A stretch of DNA of 64,000 bases from Nocardioides jiangxiensis (GTDB lineage: Bacteria > Actinomycetota > Actinomycetes > Propionibacteriales > Nocardioidaceae). Below the pieces are notes generated by a model that did no database searches, was not told the origin of the DNA, and was given only the letters and a program-made list of their open reading frames with translations. The translations under genes and the position numbers were made by a program. Positions 35,869 through 47,147 of this stretch are shown one piece after another; the stretch's first letter is position 1; each line of letters opens with the position of its first letter. The stretch lies in the NCBI RefSeq assembly GCF_030580915.1, contig NZ_JAUQTA010000002.1, forward strand, positions 1 through 64,000, in the 5' to 3' direction.

Positions 35869-36312
35869 GTGTTGACCATCGACCAGGCGACGTACGACGC
35901 GATCGTCGCGCACGCCAAGCGGGACCACCCGGACGAGTGCTGCGGCATCGTCGCCGGCCCTGAGGGCAGCGACCGCCCGGAGCGCTTCATCGAGATGATC
36001 AACGCCGCCGGCAGCCCGACGTTCTACGAGTTCGACTCCACCGAGCTGCTCGCTCTCTACAAGGAGATGTGGGCGAACGACGAGGAGCCGGTCATCGTCT
36101 ACCACTCGCACACCGCGACGGAGGCGTACCCCAGCCGCACCGACATCGGCCTGGCCAGCGAGCCCAACGCCCACTACGTGCTGGTCAGCACGCGTGAGCA
36201 CGGGAATAACGAGGGCCCGGTGGAGTTCAGGTCGTACCGCATCATCGACGGCGAGGTGACCGAGGAAGAGGTCACCGTCGTCCCGCAGCTTTCCAGCACC
36301 GAGGAGCGTTGA
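35869..36312 (+). CDS. mec: JAMM metallopeptidase Mec (CysO-cysteine peptidase)
   Basis: A 147-residue JAMM/MPN+ zinc peptidase. The motif is complete: Glu23 (PDECCG), His79 and His81 (YHSHTATEAYPSRTD), Ser89 and Asp92. In M. tuberculosis, Mec releases cysteine from the CysO-cysteine adduct made by CysM. The gene is followed 3 bp later by cysO and then cysM, so the pathway is intact. Because this CysO ends in two residues after Gly-Gly, Mec may also trim its precursor here (inference). Confidence 0.93.
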   Translation: MLTIDQATYDAIVAHAKRDHPDECCGIVAGPEGSDRPERFIEMINAAGSPTFYEFDSTELLALYKEMWANDEEPVIVYHSHTATEAYPSRTDIGLASEPNAHYVLVSTREHGNNEGPVEFRSYRIIDGEVTEEEVTVVPQLSSTEER

Positions 36313-36315
36313 GCC

Positions 36316-36597
36316 ATGGCCATCGAGGTCCGCATCCCCACCATCCTGCGCACGTACACCGGCGGCGAGAAGGCCGTGCCGGCCGAGGGCGCCACGCTGC
36401 TCGCGCTGATCGACGACCTGGAGACCCGCCACGCCGGCATCAAGGGCCGCCTCATCGAGGAGTCCGGCGAGCTGCGCCGCTTCGTCAACGTCTACATCAA
36501 CGACGAGGACGTCCGCTTCATCGGCGGCCTCGACGCCGAGCTCTCCGACGGCGACCAGGTCGTCGTCCTGCCGGCCGTCGCCGGCGGCGCTCGCTGA
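36316..36597 (+). CDS. cysO: CysO, ubiquitin-like sulfur carrier protein
   Basis: A 93-residue MoaD/ThiS-fold protein. It has IPTILRTYTGGEKAVPA, RRFVNVYINDEDVRFIGGLD and the end LPAVAGGAR. In the family the C-terminal Gly-Gly is thiocarboxylated and donates sulfur to O-phosphoserine-derived aminoacrylate on CysM. This protein carries Ala-Arg after the Gly-Gly, read directly as GGC GGC GCT CGC TGA, so it should need trimming before activation. Three bases separate it from mec. Confidence 0.93.
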   Translation: MAIEVRIPTILRTYTGGEKAVPAEGATLLALIDDLETRHAGIKGRLIEESGELRRFVNVYINDEDVRFIGGLDAELSDGDQVVVLPAVAGGAR

Positions 36598-36622
36598 GAC
36601 TGCCTCGTCTCCGCGCACCTGA

Positions 36623-37603
<981 letters not shown>

Positions 37604-37660
37604 TGCCCGTCTCTGGGTGACGCGGCTCGCAAGTTGCGGCGCGCAGGCGTGGCCAAGCCG

Positions 37661-37666
37661 TAACGT
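37661..37666 (+). promoter_or_regulatory. -10 box TAACGT for the MBL gene
   Basis: TAACGT ends eight bases before GTG 37675. Confidence 0.4.
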
Positions 37667-37674
37667 GTACTCCC

Positions 37675-38433
37675 GTGAAGGTGACGGTGATCGGCTGCTC
37701 GGGGTCCTACCCGGGTCCTGAGGCTCCCGCGAGCTGCTACCTGGTCGAGGCAGACGACCAGGACGGCCGCACGTGGCGCATCCTCCTGGACCTCGGCAGT
37801 GGTGCGCTCGGCGAGCTGCACAACCACGCTGACCCGCTCGCCATCGACGGCATCTTCGTCAGCCACCTGCACGCCGACCACTGCCTCGACCTGTGTGGCT
37901 ACTACGTGCTGCGCAAGTACCACCCGACCGGTCCCGCGCCCCGGATCCCGTGCTGGGGTCCGTCCGACACCGACCGCCGCATGGCCAAGGCCTACGACCT
38001 GGACGAGGACCCGGGGATGAACGAGGAGTTCGACTTCCGGACCTACGACGGTCCGGTCTCCTTCGGTCCGTTCACCGTGACCGCGACCCCCGTCTACCAC
38101 CCCGTGGAGGCCTTCGCGCTCCGGGTCGAGGCCGATGGCCGGGCCCTGGTCTACAGCGGTGACACCGACGTCTGCGACTCCCTCGTCGAGGCCGCGCGCG
38201 GCGCCGACCTCTTCCTGGCCGAGGCCGCCTTCCGGGAGTGCGACGACAACCCGCCGGGCATCCACATGACCGGCCGGCAGGCCGCCGAGGTCGCCCTCAA
38301 GGCCGGTGTCGAGGCGCTCGTGCTGACCCACGTGCCCGCCTGGCACGACAGCAGCCACGCGATGACCGAGGCCGCCGAGCTCTGGTCCGGTCCGCTGCAC
38401 CTGGCCGCCAAGGGCGCGGTCTACGAGGTCTGA
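37675..38433 (+). CDS. MBL-fold metallohydrolase, Rv1339-like
   Basis: A 252-residue metallo-beta-lactamase-fold protein. Zinc ligands His64, His66, Asp68 and His69 lie in SHLHADHC. VYSGDTDVCDS gives the bridging Asp, and VLTHVPAWHD a further His. Its place after cysM and, some genes further, before rph mirrors M. tuberculosis Rv1339, reported as an atypical cyclic-AMP phosphodiesterase. Murl and rhomboid genes found between in Mycobacterium are absent. The cupin gene follows with no gap (TGA-GTG). Confidence 0.9.
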   Translation: MKVTVIGCSGSYPGPEAPASCYLVEADDQDGRTWRILLDLGSGALGELHNHADPLAIDGIFVSHLHADHCLDLCGYYVLRKYHPTGPAPRIPCWGPSDTDRRMAKAYDLDEDPGMNEEFDFRTYDGPVSFGPFTVTATPVYHPVEAFALRVEADGRALVYSGDTDVCDSLVEAARGADLFLAEAAFRECDDNPPGIHMTGRQAAEVALKAGVEALVLTHVPAWHDSSHAMTEAAELWSGPLHLAAKGAVYEV

Positions 38434-38853
38434 GTGACCGTCCCTCGCCTGGCGCGCGAGCTGGAGCTCCAGCCGCACCCCGAAGGCGGCTGGTACCGCG
38501 AGACGTGGCGCTCGCCCGTCTCCGTGACGCTGCCCGACGGGCGCGTGCGCGCCACCGCGACGTTGATCCACTTCCTGCTCCCGGCGGGTGAGAGCTCGGC
38601 GTGGCACCGGGTCGGCTCCGACGAGCTGTGGATCGCCCACACCGGTGTCGTGGGGCTGGAGCTCGGTGGCGCCGGTCAGCGGCCCGCGACCGAGGCGTCG
38701 TACGCCGTGGGGGTGGACGTCTCCGCCGGCCAGCGGACCCAGGTGCTGGTGCCTGCCGGCGTGTGGCAGCGCACCGTCCCGGGAGAGGCCGACGCGCTGG
38801 TGAGCTGCCTGGTCTCGCCCGGCTTCGACTTCGCCGACTTCGAGCTGGCCTGA
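38434..38853 (+). CDS. DUF985 cupin-domain protein
   Basis: A 139-residue single-domain cupin of the DUF985 type. It starts LARELELQPHPEGGWYRETW, and SAWHRVGSDELWIAHTG gives the first cupin motif with possible metal ligands His and Glu. VLVPAGVWQRT and SPGFDFADFEL close the domain. No reaction is established for the family. GTG 38434 directly follows the MBL stop, so they form an operon. Confidence 0.88.
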   Translation: MTVPRLARELELQPHPEGGWYRETWRSPVSVTLPDGRVRATATLIHFLLPAGESSAWHRVGSDELWIAHTGVVGLELGGAGQRPATEASYAVGVDVSAGQRTQVLVPAGVWQRTVPGEADALVSCLVSPGFDFADFELA

Positions 38854-38875
38854 GCGGTCGGGCTGGCCTGAGTGG

Positions 38876-39559
38876 TCAGATCAGGCCGGCGTCGTGGACG
38901 CAGATGGCGATCTGCACGCGGTTGGTGGTGCCGAGCTTGTCGAAGAGCCTGCCGACGTGGGCCTTCACGGTGGGCACCGAGAGGAAGAGCTCCTTGGCGA
39001 TCTCCGCGTTGGAGAGGCCACGGCCGACCGCGAGGGCGACCTCGCGCTCGCGCTCGGTGAGGGAGGCGAGCCGGGCCAGGGCGGCGTCCGCCCGGGCCTC
39101 GGCCGGATGCGCCGAGCTGTCGGAGGCCTCCGTGCGGATCTGCCGGATCAGCGATGCCGTCGCGGACGGCGAGAGCATCGGGTCGCCCGCCGCCACCTGC
39201 CGGATGGCAGTGACGATCTCGGCGGGCGGCGTGTCCTTGAGCAGGAAGCCGTCCGCACCGGCGGCGACGGCGGTGGTGACGTACTCGTCGGCGTCGAACG
39301 TGGTCAGCACGATGACGCGTGGCGGCGCGGGCCTCGCGTGGAGCCGGCGGGTCGCCTCCAGACCGTCCATCACCGGCATGCGGATGTCCATGAGCACGAC
39401 GTCGGGCGTGGTGGAGTGGCACAGGGCGAGCGCCTCCTCGCCGTTGCTGGCCTCGCCGACGAGCTCGATGTCCGGCTGCCCGCCGATCATCAGGCCGAGC
39501 GCCGACCGCACCAGCGCATCGTCGTCGACCAGCGCCACGCGGATCGTCTGACCGCTCAC
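38876..39559 (-). CDS. NarL/LuxR-family response regulator
   Basis: A 227-residue regulator. The receiver domain (residues 1-125) has the acidic triad around DDD (12-14), phospho-acceptor Asp58 in VVLMDIRMP and Lys of LLKDTPP. The LuxR HTH (~160-225) has LTEREREVALAVGRGLSNAEIA. GTG 39559 overlaps the kinase stop (GTGA), so both are co-translated. The adjacent rightward ABC exporter is its likely target, as in many LiaR/DesR-like systems. Confidence 0.93.
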   Translation of the reverse strand: MSGQTIRVALVDDDALVRSALGLMIGGQPDIELVGEASNGEEALALCHSTTPDVVLMDIRMPVMDGLEATRRLHARPAPPRVIVLTTFDADEYVTTAVAAGADGFLLKDTPPAEIVTAIRQVAAGDPMLSPSATASLIRQIRTEASDSSAHPAEARADAALARLASLTEREREVALAVGRGLSNAEIAKELFLSVPTVKAHVGRLFDKLGTTNRVQIAICVHDAGLI

Positions 39560-40704
39560 TTCTCCCACGGAACCCACCCCCGGATCACCCACGACGACAT
39601 CTCCCTGCCGGCGTCCAGTCTGCCGCCCGCGAGCTCCGCCCGCTCACGCAGGCCCACCAGGCCGAGTCCGGCCCCCGGCGTACCGGAGGAGGCGAAGCCG
39701 AGGGGGTTGCGGATCACCAGGGTCAGTCCGTCGTGCGGGTTGCCGGAGACGGAGACCTTCACGGAGGCGCCCGGCGCGTGCTTGCGGGAGTTGGTCAGTG
39801 CCTCCTGCACGATCCGGTACGCCGTGCGCCCTGCCAGCTCGGGGACGTCACCCTCGACATCGGTCTCCAGCGTGACGCTCGCTCCGTTGGCGGCCTCGTC
39901 GGCCACCAGCGAGGCCAGGTCGCCGAAGGTGGGCTGGGGCCGGTCGAGCGGCGCGCCGCTGGCGGGGTCGCGCAGGACGCCGAGCACGGACCGCAGGTCG
40001 GCGAGGGCCTCGTTGGCGTTGGCCTGGATCACGCCGACCTGCTCGCGCAGCTGCTCGGCGGTGAGGTCCTCGCGGAACATCACCGCATTGGCCCGCATCG
40101 AGATCTGCGAGATCCGGTGGGCGAGGACGTCGTGCATCTCGCGTGCGATGCGGGAACGCTCCGCGCCGCGAGCCTGGTCGGCGCGACGCTCCTGCTCGGC
40201 TGCGGCCTGCGCGACCTCGGCCCGGAGACGCGCCAGCAGCTCGCGGCGGGAGCCGATGTAGAGGCCCCAGCCGAGGATGGCGGTCGTCGCGACGAGGTTG
40301 ACGACGATGTCGAGCCACCAGGTGTCCTGGTGCTGCTGCGGCTCGATCTTGGTGAAGGCGATCCCGGCGCTGAAGCTGACCAGACCGACGAGCGCGATCT
40401 CGCGATAGACGCGCCGGGAGGCGAGGGAGACCGCGGCGAGCACGGCCGGTCCGGCGGCGAGGCCCGACACGGCGGCTGCCGCGTTGAGCAGGAGCGCAGT
40501 GGAGAGGGGACTGCGGCGCCGGAACGCGACAGCCACGTAGGCGACCGACCCGACCCCGAGGTCGAGCCACCACAGGCCGCGGTGGTGGTCCCACTGGTTG
40601 CCGAAGACACTGCCCCAGCCGATCGCCGAGATGACCAGGCACAGGACGTAGCGCCACACGTGGGAGCGCCGCGTCAGCGGCGGTGAGGGGAAGTCGACCG
40701 GCAC
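39556..40704 (-). CDS. Sensor histidine kinase, HisKA_3 type
   Basis: A 382-residue membrane kinase. About five to six helices span residues ~17-155. The dimerisation/phosphorylation helix has REMHDVLAHRIS with the phospho-accepting His191, and the ATPase domain contains RIVQEALTNSRKHAP (N box) and GAGLGLVGLRERAELAGG (G boxes). The many helices with little extracellular sequence suggest membrane-stress sensing. GTG 40704 is preceded by TAGCCT with six bases between. Confidence 0.93.
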   Translation of the reverse strand: MPVDFPSPPLTRRSHVWRYVLCLVISAIGWGSVFGNQWDHHRGLWWLDLGVGSVAYVAVAFRRRSPLSTALLLNAAAAVSGLAAGPAVLAAVSLASRRVYREIALVGLVSFSAGIAFTKIEPQQHQDTWWLDIVVNLVATTAILGWGLYIGSRRELLARLRAEVAQAAAEQERRADQARGAERSRIAREMHDVLAHRISQISMRANAVMFREDLTAEQLREQVGVIQANANEALADLRSVLGVLRDPASGAPLDRPQPTFGDLASLVADEAANGASVTLETDVEGDVPELAGRTAYRIVQEALTNSRKHAPGASVKVSVSGNPHDGLTLVIRNPLGFASSGTPGAGLGLVGLRERAELAGGRLDAGREMSSWVIRGWVPWEK

Positions 40705-40710
40705 ACGCTC

Positions 40711-40716
40711 AGGCTA
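40711..40716 (-). promoter_or_regulatory. -10 box TAGCCT of the kinase-regulator operon
   Basis: On the minus strand TAGCCT (40716-40711) ends six bases before the kinase GTG. Confidence 0.45.
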
Positions 40717-40779
40717 GGGGAGCCGGCCGCGCCACCGGACCAGACCCGGGACGTAGACGTGCGACGACTTTGGTAGGGG

Positions 40780-40807
40780 CGATGTCGCGACCTCGGGTCG
40801 ATGTCGC
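40780..40807 (+). promoter_or_regulatory. Direct repeats CGATGTCGC before the ABC exporter
   Basis: CGATGTCGC occurs at 40780-40788 and 40799-40807, 19 bp apart (just under two turns), 30 bp before the exporter ATPase start. This is a candidate site for the divergent response regulator. Confidence 0.5.
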
Positions 40808-40836
40808 CCGCCCTCCGGGACGGCACGCTTGCTTGC

Positions 40837-41739
40837 ATGATCAAGGTTGAGAACCTCACCAGGACGTACGGCGCCTACACGGCCGTCGATGACGTCAGCT
40901 TCGTGGCCCGACCGGGCCGCGTGACCGGCTTCCTCGGTCCCAACGGTGCCGGAAAGACCACCACGATGCGGATCATGGTGGGCCTCAGCGCTCCCACGAG
41001 CGGCAGCGTGACCATCGGCGGCCACCGGTACGCCGACATCCCGAACCCCGGGCTGCACGTCGGCGTCCTCCTCGACGCGACCGCCCAGCACGCGGGCCGC
41101 ACGGGCCGTGAGGTCCTCACGCTCGCCGCGCGGACGATGGGCCTCCCGGACACGCGGGTCGACGAGATGCTGGCGCTGGTCGGCCTCACCCCGGAGGAGG
41201 CGAAGCGCAAGGTGCGCAACTACTCCCTGGGCATGCGACAGCGCCTCGGTCTCGCCAACGCCCTCCTCGGCGATCCGCAGATCCTGATCCTCGACGAGCC
41301 CGCGAACGGCCTCGACCCGGCGGGCATCCGGTGGATGCGCGGCCTCCTCAAGTCGTACGCCGAGCGCGGCGGCACGGTGCTCCTCTCCAGCCACCTCCTC
41401 AACGAGGTCCAGCTGATCGCCGACGACATCGTGATGATCGGCCGCGGCAGGATCGTGGCCCAGGGCACCCCCGAGTCGCTGCTGAGCCGGACCGGCACGT
41501 TCGTCCGGGCCGCGGAGACCGAGGAGCTGCTGGCAGCCCTGGCCGAGCACGGGGTCGCCGTCACGCCGGTCGGTGACGGCCACCGTGCCGACACCGAGGC
41601 GCTCGTCGTCGGCAAGCTCGCCGCCGAGCGCCAGATCACCCTCATCGAACTCCGTCCCGCTGACGGTGGCCTCGAGGACCTCTTCCTCGAGCTGACCGCC
41701 GACACCCAGCGCGACGCCACGGAAGGAGCGCTGGCATGA
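40837..41739 (+). CDS. ABC exporter ATPase
   Basis: A 300-residue DrrA/CcmA-type ATPase. Walker A GPNGAGKTTT is near residue 36, the signature YSLGMRQRLGLANALLG, Walker B LILDEPANGLDPAG, and SSHLLNEVQLIADD carries the switch His. A ~85-residue C-terminal extension follows. It pairs with the permease that overlaps its stop (ATGA). Drug, lipid or peptide export is possible; the two-component neighbour points to a stress-induced exporter. Confidence 0.92.
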   Translation: MIKVENLTRTYGAYTAVDDVSFVARPGRVTGFLGPNGAGKTTTMRIMVGLSAPTSGSVTIGGHRYADIPNPGLHVGVLLDATAQHAGRTGREVLTLAARTMGLPDTRVDEMLALVGLTPEEAKRKVRNYSLGMRQRLGLANALLGDPQILILDEPANGLDPAGIRWMRGLLKSYAERGGTVLLSSHLLNEVQLIADDIVMIGRGRIVAQGTPESLLSRTGTFVRAAETEELLAALAEHGVAVTPVGDGHRADTEALVVGKLAAERQITLIELRPADGGLEDLFLELTADTQRDATEGALA

Positions 41740-42545
41740 GCGCCGTTCTCGACGGGACCGCCGCCGGCGTCCTCGACATCTCCGCCACCCGACCGGTCCC
41801 GTTCAGCCGCCTGGTCCGGGTCGAGCTCCGCAAGATGGTCGACACCAGCGCCGGGTTCTGGGTGCTGGTGGCGACCGCGGTCATCACCGCCCTGGTGATG
41901 GTGATCCAGACGGCCGTGGGTGCCAGCCAGGACCTGGACCTGACCTACCGTTCGTTCGCCGCCGGGGCCAACATCCCGATGGGTGTCTTCCTCCCCGTGC
42001 TCGGCATCATGTCGGTGACCAGCGAGTGGGGGCAGCGCACCGCGCTCACGACGTTCACGCTGACCCCGCACCGGGGACGCCTGGTCGCGGCGAAGTTCGC
42101 CAACACGCTGATCCTCGCTGTCGCCGCGGTCGTCATCGGCCTGGCGCTCGGCGCGCTCGCCACGTTCGTGTCGAGCGCACTCGTCGGGTACGACGCGGGC
42201 TGGGACCTGAGCCTGGGCGACGCCGCCGCCTTCATGCTGCTGCACGTGCTCGGCCTCGCCACGGGCTTCGCCTTCGGTGCGCTGCTGCTCAACACCGCCG
42301 GTGCGATCGTCCTCTACTTCGTCTACTCCTTCGTGCTGCCGGGCCTCTTCGAGCTCGGTGCGAGCCTGATCGGCTGGTTCGGGGACATCCGGCCCTGGAT
42401 CGACTTCAGCAACGCACAGGGTCCGCTCATGCAGGGTGGCATCACCGGTGAGCAGTGGGCCCAGCTCGGGGTCTCGAGCCTGCTGTGGTTCTTCCTGCCG
42501 CTCGCGCTGGGCCTGCGCCGCGTTCTCCGCGCCGAGGTGAAGTAG
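41736..42545 (+). CDS. ABC-2 type exporter permease
   Basis: A 269-residue membrane protein with about six helices. VELRKMVDTSAGFWVLVATAVI begins the first, and TSEWGQRTALTTFTLTPHRG is the typical amphipathic loop of ABC-2 permeases. It is the membrane partner of the ATPase encoded just upstream, with which it overlaps by four bases. Confidence 0.9.
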   Translation: MSAVLDGTAAGVLDISATRPVPFSRLVRVELRKMVDTSAGFWVLVATAVITALVMVIQTAVGASQDLDLTYRSFAAGANIPMGVFLPVLGIMSVTSEWGQRTALTTFTLTPHRGRLVAAKFANTLILAVAAVVIGLALGALATFVSSALVGYDAGWDLSLGDAAAFMLLHVLGLATGFAFGALLLNTAGAIVLYFVYSFVLPGLFELGASLIGWFGDIRPWIDFSNAQGPLMQGGITGEQWAQLGVSSLLWFFLPLALGLRRVLRAEVK

Positions 42546-42586
42546 TTCATCCAGGGTTGCGCGACGCGCCACCCGTACCTCTCCGC

Positions 42587-42627
42587 CACGTACCCCGTGC
42601 CGCCACGCTGGCGGCATGGGGTACGTG
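42587..42627. repeat. Near-perfect 19-bp hairpin covering a start codon
   Basis: CACGTACCCCGTGCCGCCA pairs with TGGCGGCATGGGGTACGTG, with one G-U pair, around a CGC loop. The right arm contains the ATG (42616-42618) of the SGNH gene. No T-tract follows, so it is not a standard terminator, though it could end transcription of the ABC operon. Confidence 0.75.
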
Positions 42628-43473
42628 CGCTTCGCAGCACTCGGTGACTCGGTGACCCACGGCGTCGGTGACGCCGTCCCGACCGGCTGGCGGGGGTGGG
42701 CCCGGATCCTCGCCGACGCCCTCGGCGAGACCCACGACATCTCCTTCTGCAACCTCGCCGTCAGCGGGGCGGTCGTGGCCGACGTACGCCACCGGCAGCT
42801 GCCCGAGGCGCTTGCCCACCAGCCCGACATCGCCTCGCTGATCGTGGGCATCAACGACACGATGCGCTCGACCTGGCACCGGGAGCGGATCCGGCGTGAG
42901 CTGCTCGAGACGGCCGACGCGCTGCACGGCGCCGGTGCCGTCCTCCTGACGGTGCGCTTCCACGACCACGGGCGGGTCTTCGGGCTGCCCGCTGTGCTGC
43001 GCCGGCCGCTCTACGCCCGGATCGCCTTCCTCAACGAGGTCTACGACGAGATCCACGCGACCTACGGCGGCATCCGGGTCGACCTCGCCGAGCAGCCCGA
43101 GGTCTTCGAGCGCGCGTTCTGGTCCATCGACCGCCTGCACCCCTCCGAGCTCGGCCACCGCTCGCTCGCGCGGTGCTTCGGCGCGGGCCTGAACGAGCTC
43201 GGCCTGGCGCATCCGCTGCCCGGCGGTGACCGGTCCGGCGGCTATGTGCCGAACTGGCGCACCGACCTGCAGTGGATGGTCACCGAGGGCGTGCCGTGGT
43301 TCGGCCGCCGGGCGAGGGACCTCGGCCCCTGGGCGGCGCGGCTGGCGATGACCGAGGCACGGGGGCTCGCGCAGCGTCCGGTCCTCCCTGCGCGCCTGGC
43401 CGCACCCCGCCTTCCCGCCGTACGCCGCGGGGTGCTGGTCGGAGCGGCGCTCGACGAGGCCGTCGCGTCCTGA
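42616..43473 (+). CDS. SGNH/GDSL-family esterase
   Basis: A 285-residue SGNH hydrolase. Block I is ALGDSVTHG (catalytic Ser near 12), block II Gly in [11 protein letters not shown], block [11 protein letters not shown] (Asn), and block [11 protein letters not shown] carries the catalytic Asp-x-x-His. There is no signal peptide. ATG 42616 is the only start in frame before block I, and it lies inside a 19-bp hairpin. The C-terminal ~60 residues are basic and Pro-rich. The substrate may be an acyl ester of lipid or sugar. Confidence 0.9.
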   Translation: MGYVRFAALGDSVTHGVGDAVPTGWRGWARILADALGETHDISFCNLAVSGAVVADVRHRQLPEALAHQPDIASLIVGINDTMRSTWHRERIRRELLETADALHGAGAVLLTVRFHDHGRVFGLPAVLRRPLYARIAFLNEVYDEIHATYGGIRVDLAEQPEVFERAFWSIDRLHPSELGHRSLARCFGAGLNELGLAHPLPGGDRSGGYVPNWRTDLQWMVTEGVPWFGRRARDLGPWAARLAMTEARGLAQRPVLPARLAAPRLPAVRRGVLVGAALDEAVAS

Positions 43474-43491
43474 GCTGTCAGCGGCGCTCGG

Positions 43492-43497
43492 TAGGGT
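43492..43497 (+). promoter_or_regulatory. -10 box TAGGGT for rph
   Basis: TAGGGT ends seven bases before ATG 43505. Confidence 0.45.
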
Positions 43498-43504
43498 CAG
43501 CGCC

Positions 43505-44227
43505 ATGACTTCTGAGCTTTCCGGGGGACGCGCCGACGGCAGGGCCGACGACCAGCTCCGCGACATCACGATCACGCGCAACTGGCTGGACCACCCGGCG
43601 GGCTCGGTGCTCGTCGAGTTCGGCAAGACCCGCGTCCTGTGCGTCGCCTCGGCCTCCGAGGGCGTGCCGCGGTGGCGCAAGGGCTCCGGCCTCGGCTGGG
43701 TGACGGCGGAGTACGCGATGCTCCCGGGCTCCACCCACACCCGCTCCGACCGTGAGTCGACGAAGGGTCGCGTGGGCGGCCGCACCCACGAGATCTCCCG
43801 CCTGATCGGCCGGTCGCTGCGCGCGGTCATCGACTACCAGGCGCTCGGCGAGAACACGATCAACCTCGACTGCGATGTCCTGCAGGCCGACGGTGGCACC
43901 CGCACGGCCGCGATCACCGGTGCCTACGTCGCGCTGGCCGACGCGGTCCGGGCGCTCGGTGTCGAGAAGGCGCTGACCGGCTCCGTCGCCGCCGTCTCGG
44001 TCGGGATCATCGACGGCGTGCCGCGCCTCGACCTCCCCTACGAGGAGGACGTCCGCGCCGAGACCGACATGAACATCGTGATGACCGGTGACGGCAGGTT
44101 CGTCGAGGTGCAGGGCACGGCCGAGGGCGTCGCCTTCGACCGCGCGGAGCTCGATGCGCTGCTCGCCCTCGGCGAGAAGGGCTGTGCCGACCTCACCGCG
44201 CTGCAGAAGGCCGCGCTCGGTGCCTGA
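43505..44227 (+). CDS. rph: Ribonuclease PH
   Basis: A 240-residue 3'-5' phosphorolytic exoribonuclease that trims tRNA 3' ends. Conserved blocks are [62 protein letters not shown] and [16 protein letters not shown]. It forms a hexameric ring in the cytosol. The rdgB start lies inside its last codons (8-base overlap). Confidence 0.97.
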   Translation: MTSELSGGRADGRADDQLRDITITRNWLDHPAGSVLVEFGKTRVLCVASASEGVPRWRKGSGLGWVTAEYAMLPGSTHTRSDRESTKGRVGGRTHEISRLIGRSLRAVIDYQALGENTINLDCDVLQADGGTRTAAITGAYVALADAVRALGVEKALTGSVAAVSVGIIDGVPRLDLPYEEDVRAETDMNIVMTGDGRFVEVQGTAEGVAFDRAELDALLALGEKGCADLTALQKAALGA

Positions 44228-44861
44228 CCCCGTCGACGCGGCTCCCCAGGTCTTCCTGGCCACCCGCAACGCCAAGAAGCTCGGCGAGCTGCGGCGCATC
44301 CTCGCGCCGCTCGTCGCGGGCATCGAGGTGCTCGGGCTCGACGACGTCGCTCCCTACGACGAGCCGGTGGAGGACGCACCGACCTTCGAGGGCAACGCCC
44401 TGGTGAAGGCCCGTGCCGGCGTGCTGGCCACCGGCCTGCCGTCGCTCGCCGACGACTCGGGCATCTGCGTGGACGCGCTCAACGGGATGCCCGGCGTGCT
44501 GTCGGCCCGGTGGTCCGGGCAGCCGAAGTCGGACGAGCGCAACAACGCCCTCCTCCTCGACCAGCTCGCCGACGTGCCCGACGAGCGTCGCGGTGCCCAC
44601 TTCGCGTGCGCCCTCGCCTTCGCCTACCCGGTCGGCGACGGGGGAGTGGCCGAGGAGGTCGTCACCGGCGAGATGCACGGTCGCGTCGCGCGGTCGCTGA
44701 GTGGCACGGGTGGCTTCGGCTACGACGTGCTCTTCGTGCCGGACGGCCACGACGTGACCTCGGCCGAGCTGACCCCGGAGGAGAAGGACGCGATCTCGCA
44801 CCGCGGCCACGCCCTGCGGGCGATCGCGCCCCTCGTCGTCGACGTGCTGGCCGGCCTGTGA
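44220..44861 (+). CDS. rdgB: RdgB/HAM1 non-canonical purine NTP pyrophosphatase
   Basis: A 213-residue enzyme that removes ITP, dITP and XTP from the nucleotide pool. It has [50 protein letters not shown] (metal-binding Asp) and [16 protein letters not shown], then [16 protein letters not shown] 44220 overlaps rph. The rph-rdgB pair is conserved in actinobacteria. Confidence 0.96.
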   Translation: MPDPVDAAPQVFLATRNAKKLGELRRILAPLVAGIEVLGLDDVAPYDEPVEDAPTFEGNALVKARAGVLATGLPSLADDSGICVDALNGMPGVLSARWSGQPKSDERNNALLLDQLADVPDERRGAHFACALAFAYPVGDGGVAEEVVTGEMHGRVARSLSGTGGFGYDVLFVPDGHDVTSAELTPEEKDAISHRGHALRAIAPLVVDVLAGL

Positions 44862-44871
44862 AGTCGGTGCT

Positions 44872-46509
<1,638 letters not shown>

Positions 46510-46524
46510 CCCCGGGAGTCCCCG

Positions 46525-47088
46525 TTGTTCCTCCGCACCCGTCTCGCCCGCACGCTGCTCCGGGTCACCCGCTGGAAGCTCGTCGGGAGCGTGCCGCAGC
46601 GCGGCATCCTCGTCGGCGCCCCGCACACCTCCAACTGGGACTTCATCGCGATGCTCGCCATCGCGTGGAGCAGTGGCGTCCAGCCCCAGGTGCTGGTGAA
46701 GGAGTCCTTCTTCCGAGGCCCGCTCGGCCCGGTGCTGCGAGCCCTGGGCGGCATCCCGCTCGACCGGGCCAACCCGGGCGACGCGATCCGCGCGATGCTG
46801 GCCGGGGCCGACGACTCGTTCCTGCTCTGCATCGCGGCCGAGGGGACCCGGTCGAAGGGGGAGTTCTGGAAGCCGGGCTTCCTGCGGATCGCGCAGCAGA
46901 CCGGGCTCCCGGTCTCGATGGGCTTCGTCGACGGCCCCACGCGCACGATGGGGATGGGGTCGACGTTCGTCCCGTCCGGGGACGTCGTCGCCGACATGGA
47001 CGTGGTGCGCGCCTTCTACGCCGACAAGCGCGGCTTCCGGCCGGAGAACCGCACCGAGCCGCGGCTCCGTGAGGAGTCGCAGGGCTGA
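46525..47088 (+). CDS. 1-acyl-glycerol-phosphate acyltransferase-like protein
   Basis: A 187-residue PlsC-family protein. The catalytic HxxxxD is in APHTSNWDFIAM (near residue 35), and IAAEGTRSKGEFWKPGF gives the phosphate-binding EGTR. It is shorter than PlsC (~240), as in a known actinobacterial subgroup; the N-terminus may only dip into the membrane. TTG 46525 with CGGGAG upstream is the start. It may transfer acyl chains to lysophospholipid or a glycolipid. Confidence 0.85.
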   Translation: MFLRTRLARTLLRVTRWKLVGSVPQRGILVGAPHTSNWDFIAMLAIAWSSGVQPQVLVKESFFRGPLGPVLRALGGIPLDRANPGDAIRAMLAGADDSFLLCIAAEGTRSKGEFWKPGFLRIAQQTGLPVSMGFVDGPTRTMGMGSTFVPSGDVVADMDVVRAFYADKRGFRPENRTEPRLREESQG

Positions 47089-47096
47089 CAGCCGGC

Positions 47097-47139
47097 CGAC
47101 GGAAGCTCCTTGGCAGCCCGTGACAAGGAGCCTCCGTCG
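47097..47139. terminator. Bidirectional terminator between acyltransferase gene and tRNA
   Basis: CGACGGAAGCTCCTTG pairs with CAAGGAGCCTCCGTCG (one mismatch) around an 11-nt loop, just beyond the 3' end of the leftward tRNA and the stop of the rightward gene. Confidence 0.75.
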
Positions 47140-47147
47140 AGATCACG

